Origin: Victivallales bacterium
GTDB taxonomy: Bacteria; Verrucomicrobiota; Lentisphaeria; Oligosphaerales; Oligosphaeraceae
Reading direction: 5' to 3'
Assembly: GCA_017963875.1 (NCBI GenBank)
Contig: JAGCTA010000180.1
Location: forward strand, 1 to 7,514
DNA length: 7,514 nt
Positions 6,231 through 7,514 of this stretch are shown piece by piece. The notes under the pieces were generated by a model that worked only from the letters and a program-made list of their open reading frames with translations, did not search any database and had not been told where the DNA came from. How positions within the stretch are numbered: the first letter of the stretch is position 1; each line of letters opens with the position of its first letter. Both the position numbers and the translations under genes were made by a program.

Positions 6231-7096
6231 TGACAATGTTCACTGGTGGATATCTTTCAAAACTTGTTTTGCTAACGACTGCTGTGGGAAGTGGTCGCGT
6301 ACGGAATAGGGACGGTTTGTCGCAAATTCGCTTCATATTACCTTGTGAGCATGAATCATTGCTTCAACTCGGGACAGACATAGGCCTTTTTGTGAGTGGA
6401 GAATCATTCCGACTGAGTGAGTTCGGGAGAGACATCGAAATGGCCTATCTAGAAACACGTAGTTGTAAAGTACCGTTTCGAATGATAATTGCAGAATATA
6501 TACGCCGAGTTCTTCCGCCATGGTCTCTTCGTTTTCCCGCTGGGCGTATGGAAACTATTGCGACGTTACCACCAGACATCATTAGTTGTTTCCATTCAGC
6601 CGGTTTGTTGGATTCCGATTTAGATGAATCAATTGTCCATTGGTGGAATGCTATGGCCACATTTATCCGGAGCAAGTTAGGAGAAAATAAGGTAGAAACT
6701 GGGTACAATGGAGAAATGTTGTCAATTCAATACGAAACCAAGCGAACCCGACGAAGACCCAAGTGGGTTTCCTTTGAGTCGAACTATGCTGGATATGATT
6801 TGGCATCGACCATGTCTGCTGAGTGCGATGAAGTCCGCCTCATAGAAGTAAAAGCCTCAAAACAACCGCTTGAGTCAGCATCCTTTTTCGTGTCGGAAAA
6901 CGAGTGGGCCGTGGCGGCCTCACATTCAGAGAACTATCATTTTCATTTATGGATTTTGGGAGAAAAGCCAATTCTTGCCGACATACCATCGCAGGAGGTC
7001 GCACCACATATCCCACAAAATAGAGATTCTGGTCTGTGGAAGAGTGTGGAGATTCCCTTTTCCATCTTCTTTAATGAAGGCCTTGACGACCATTGA
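6230..7096 (+). CDS. DUF3883 PD-(D/E)XK nuclease-like protein
   Basis: A 288-residue protein. The C-terminal part (about 155-245) matches the DUF3883 domain: GYNGEMLSIQYE (158-169), PKWVSFES followed by AGYDLAST (187-194), then RLIEVKASK (203-211) and FFVSENEWAVAASHSENYHFHLW (219-241). This gives a complete PD-(D/E)XK set: E162 in the first helix, D190, and E206-x-K208. The N-terminal part, with LLQLGTDIGLFVSGESFRLS (45-64), could be a winged-helix module, but this is weak. DUF3883 proteins usually sit beside SNF2 helicases or GHKL ATPases in restriction-like systems. Here the ATG shares one base with the stop of the helicase gene (TGATG), so the two are coupled. With the BglII-like protein apparently inactive, this is the best candidate for the DNA-cutting subunit. 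An in-frame ATG at 6236 is an alternative start. Confidence 0.82.
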   Translation: MTMFTGGYLSKLVLLTTAVGSGRVRNRDGLSQIRFILPCEHESLLQLGTDIGLFVSGESFRLSEFGRDIEMAYLETRSCKVPFRMIIAEYIRRVLPPWSLRFPAGRMETIATLPPDIISCFHSAGLLDSDLDESIVHWWNAMATFIRSKLGENKVETGYNGEMLSIQYETKRTRRRPKWVSFESNYAGYDLASTMSAECDEVRLIEVKASKQPLESASFFVSENEWAVAASHSENYHFHLWILGEKPILADIPSQEVAPHIPQNRDSGLWKSVEIPFSIFFNEGLDDH

Positions 7097-7315
7097 TCCT
7101 GGGCACTGGTGCGCTGGCTCGACATGACCCTACCCCCTACTCCCTCCCACCTATAAATAGGTGGGTGGGAGGTACTACCCTAGTATGGCATCGGGGGTTT
7201 TGGCCATGTCGTCGGCCTTATGGCTGCCGCCGCCGCCCGCCAGCGTACCTAATGCCCTTTTAGCGCAGGAAGGGGTTCTTTCCGTACTTTTCAAGAGATG
7301 CAAAAGGTACCCAGG
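7097..7315. other. convergent intergenic region
   Basis: About 220 bases between the end of the operon and the end of a possible minus-strand gene. It is richer in GC than the operon, with a GCCGCCGCCGCCCGCC run near 7226-7242, and contains the palindrome at 7140-7171 and a small TACTA-CCC-TAGTA dyad at 7173-7185. Short T-runs (GGGGGTTTTGG near 7194, CCCTTTTAG near 7256) are too weak to call terminators. The change in composition may mark the edge of the inserted defence operon. Confidence 0.5.
7140..7171. repeat. 32-base imperfect palindrome after the operon
   Basis: The arms CTCCC-T-CCCACCTAT (7140-7154) and ATAGGTGGG-T-GGGAG (7157-7171) pair over 14 of 15 positions around AA. It lies 44 bases after the stop of the DUF3883 gene, where a transcription end would be expected, but no T-run follows. 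The centre reads TATAAATA, which resembles an archaeal TATA box; as a palindrome it could also be a regulator site. The pairing is certain, the role open. Confidence 0.5.
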
Positions 7316-7514
7316 CTACATACGGTACATGCCACTCGGCGAAGCAGAAAGCAGCTTGAATATTTCAACAGGCATTCCCACGACTACCCTGTTTGTCTTG
7401 TTTTCGACAATCCTTCTGATTACACCATTACGTATAAGGCTATTGTATATTTCTTGTATCTTGTTGGTTGTGATATTTTCGCGAATCCAAGACTCCAAAT
7501 CCGTTTTATATATA
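7316..7514 (-). CDS. C-terminal part of a possible unknown protein (cut by window edge)
   Basis: On the minus strand a frame is open from the window edge to a TAG at 7316-7318, giving about 65 residues. The start lies outside; a TTG at 7498 is possible but is not needed. The peptide is mixed in charge and looks like a real soluble protein: WIRENITTNKIQEIYNSLI followed by RNGVIRRIVENKTNRVVVG and a short tail ending GMYRM. The helix-turn-helix-strand order recalls a winged-helix DNA-binding module, but I cannot assign a family. It faces the operon, so the two converge. A plus-strand frame also stays open across the same bases, which lowers confidence. Confidence 0.4.
   Translation of the reverse strand, partial: IYKTDLESWIRENITTNKIQEIYNSLIRNGVIRRIVENKTNRVVVGMPVEIFKLLSASPSGMYRM

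Noticed and set aside
7185..7514. Plus-strand partial CDS from ATG 7185
   Set aside because: No ribosome site, proline-rich then hydrophobic shadow-like translation, and a more plausible minus-strand frame overlaps it; kept only as a finding.

Overview
The window holds a compact six-gene, same-strand operon (about 343 to 7096) that reads as a multi-subunit restriction-modification or phage-defence island. It sits between a structured, apparently non-coding left end and a GC-rich intergenic right end that faces a partial minus-strand ORF. Base composition is moderate, by eye a little under 50% GC in the operon and higher at about 7097-7260. No rRNA, tRNA or housekeeping gene is present, so the host cannot be named. 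Shine-Dalgarno sites of the GGAGG type are clear before two genes. A TATAAATA element inside the 3' hairpin would suit an archaeon but is not decisive. A composition unlike the flanks would suit a horizontally moved defence cassette.

Layout. Positions 1-342 contain a nested inverted repeat (5-70), a third copy of its arm (104-113), an 18-bp operator-like palindrome (138-155) and a doubtful 54-codon ORF (160-324). The operon then runs in order: (1) an AIPR-like protein, 343-1869; (2) a beta-class amino-methyltransferase of DNA (SPPY and DPFAGSGTT motifs), 1862-2731; (3) a small BglII-like protein, 2728-3204, in which the aligned catalytic Asp and Glu appear to be Ser and Ala; (4) a ParB/Srx-fold protein with a KorB/ParB-type helix-turn-helix, 3218-4483; (5) an SNF2-type helicase/translocase, 4467-6230; (6) a DUF3883 protein with an intact PD-(D/E)XK nuclease signature, 6230-7096. 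Genes 1/2, 2/3, 4/5 and 5/6 overlap by 8, 4, 17 and 1 bases, and genes 3/4 are 13 bases apart, so the six are almost certainly co-transcribed and translationally coupled. Positions 7097-7315 are intergenic with a 32-bp imperfect palindrome. Positions 7316-7514 carry the C-terminal end of a possible minus-strand gene cut by the window edge.

How the genes may work together (inference). The methyltransferase would mark self DNA. The BglII-like protein may have lost cleavage and kept sequence recognition. The ParB-like protein could load on or spread along DNA, or act as a nucleotide-gated switch. The SNF2 protein would supply ATP-driven movement, and the DUF3883 protein would be the nuclease that cuts unmodified DNA. 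The AIPR-like protein may add an abortive or regulatory layer. I do not recognise this exact six-gene combination as a named system. It is the most interesting content of the window.
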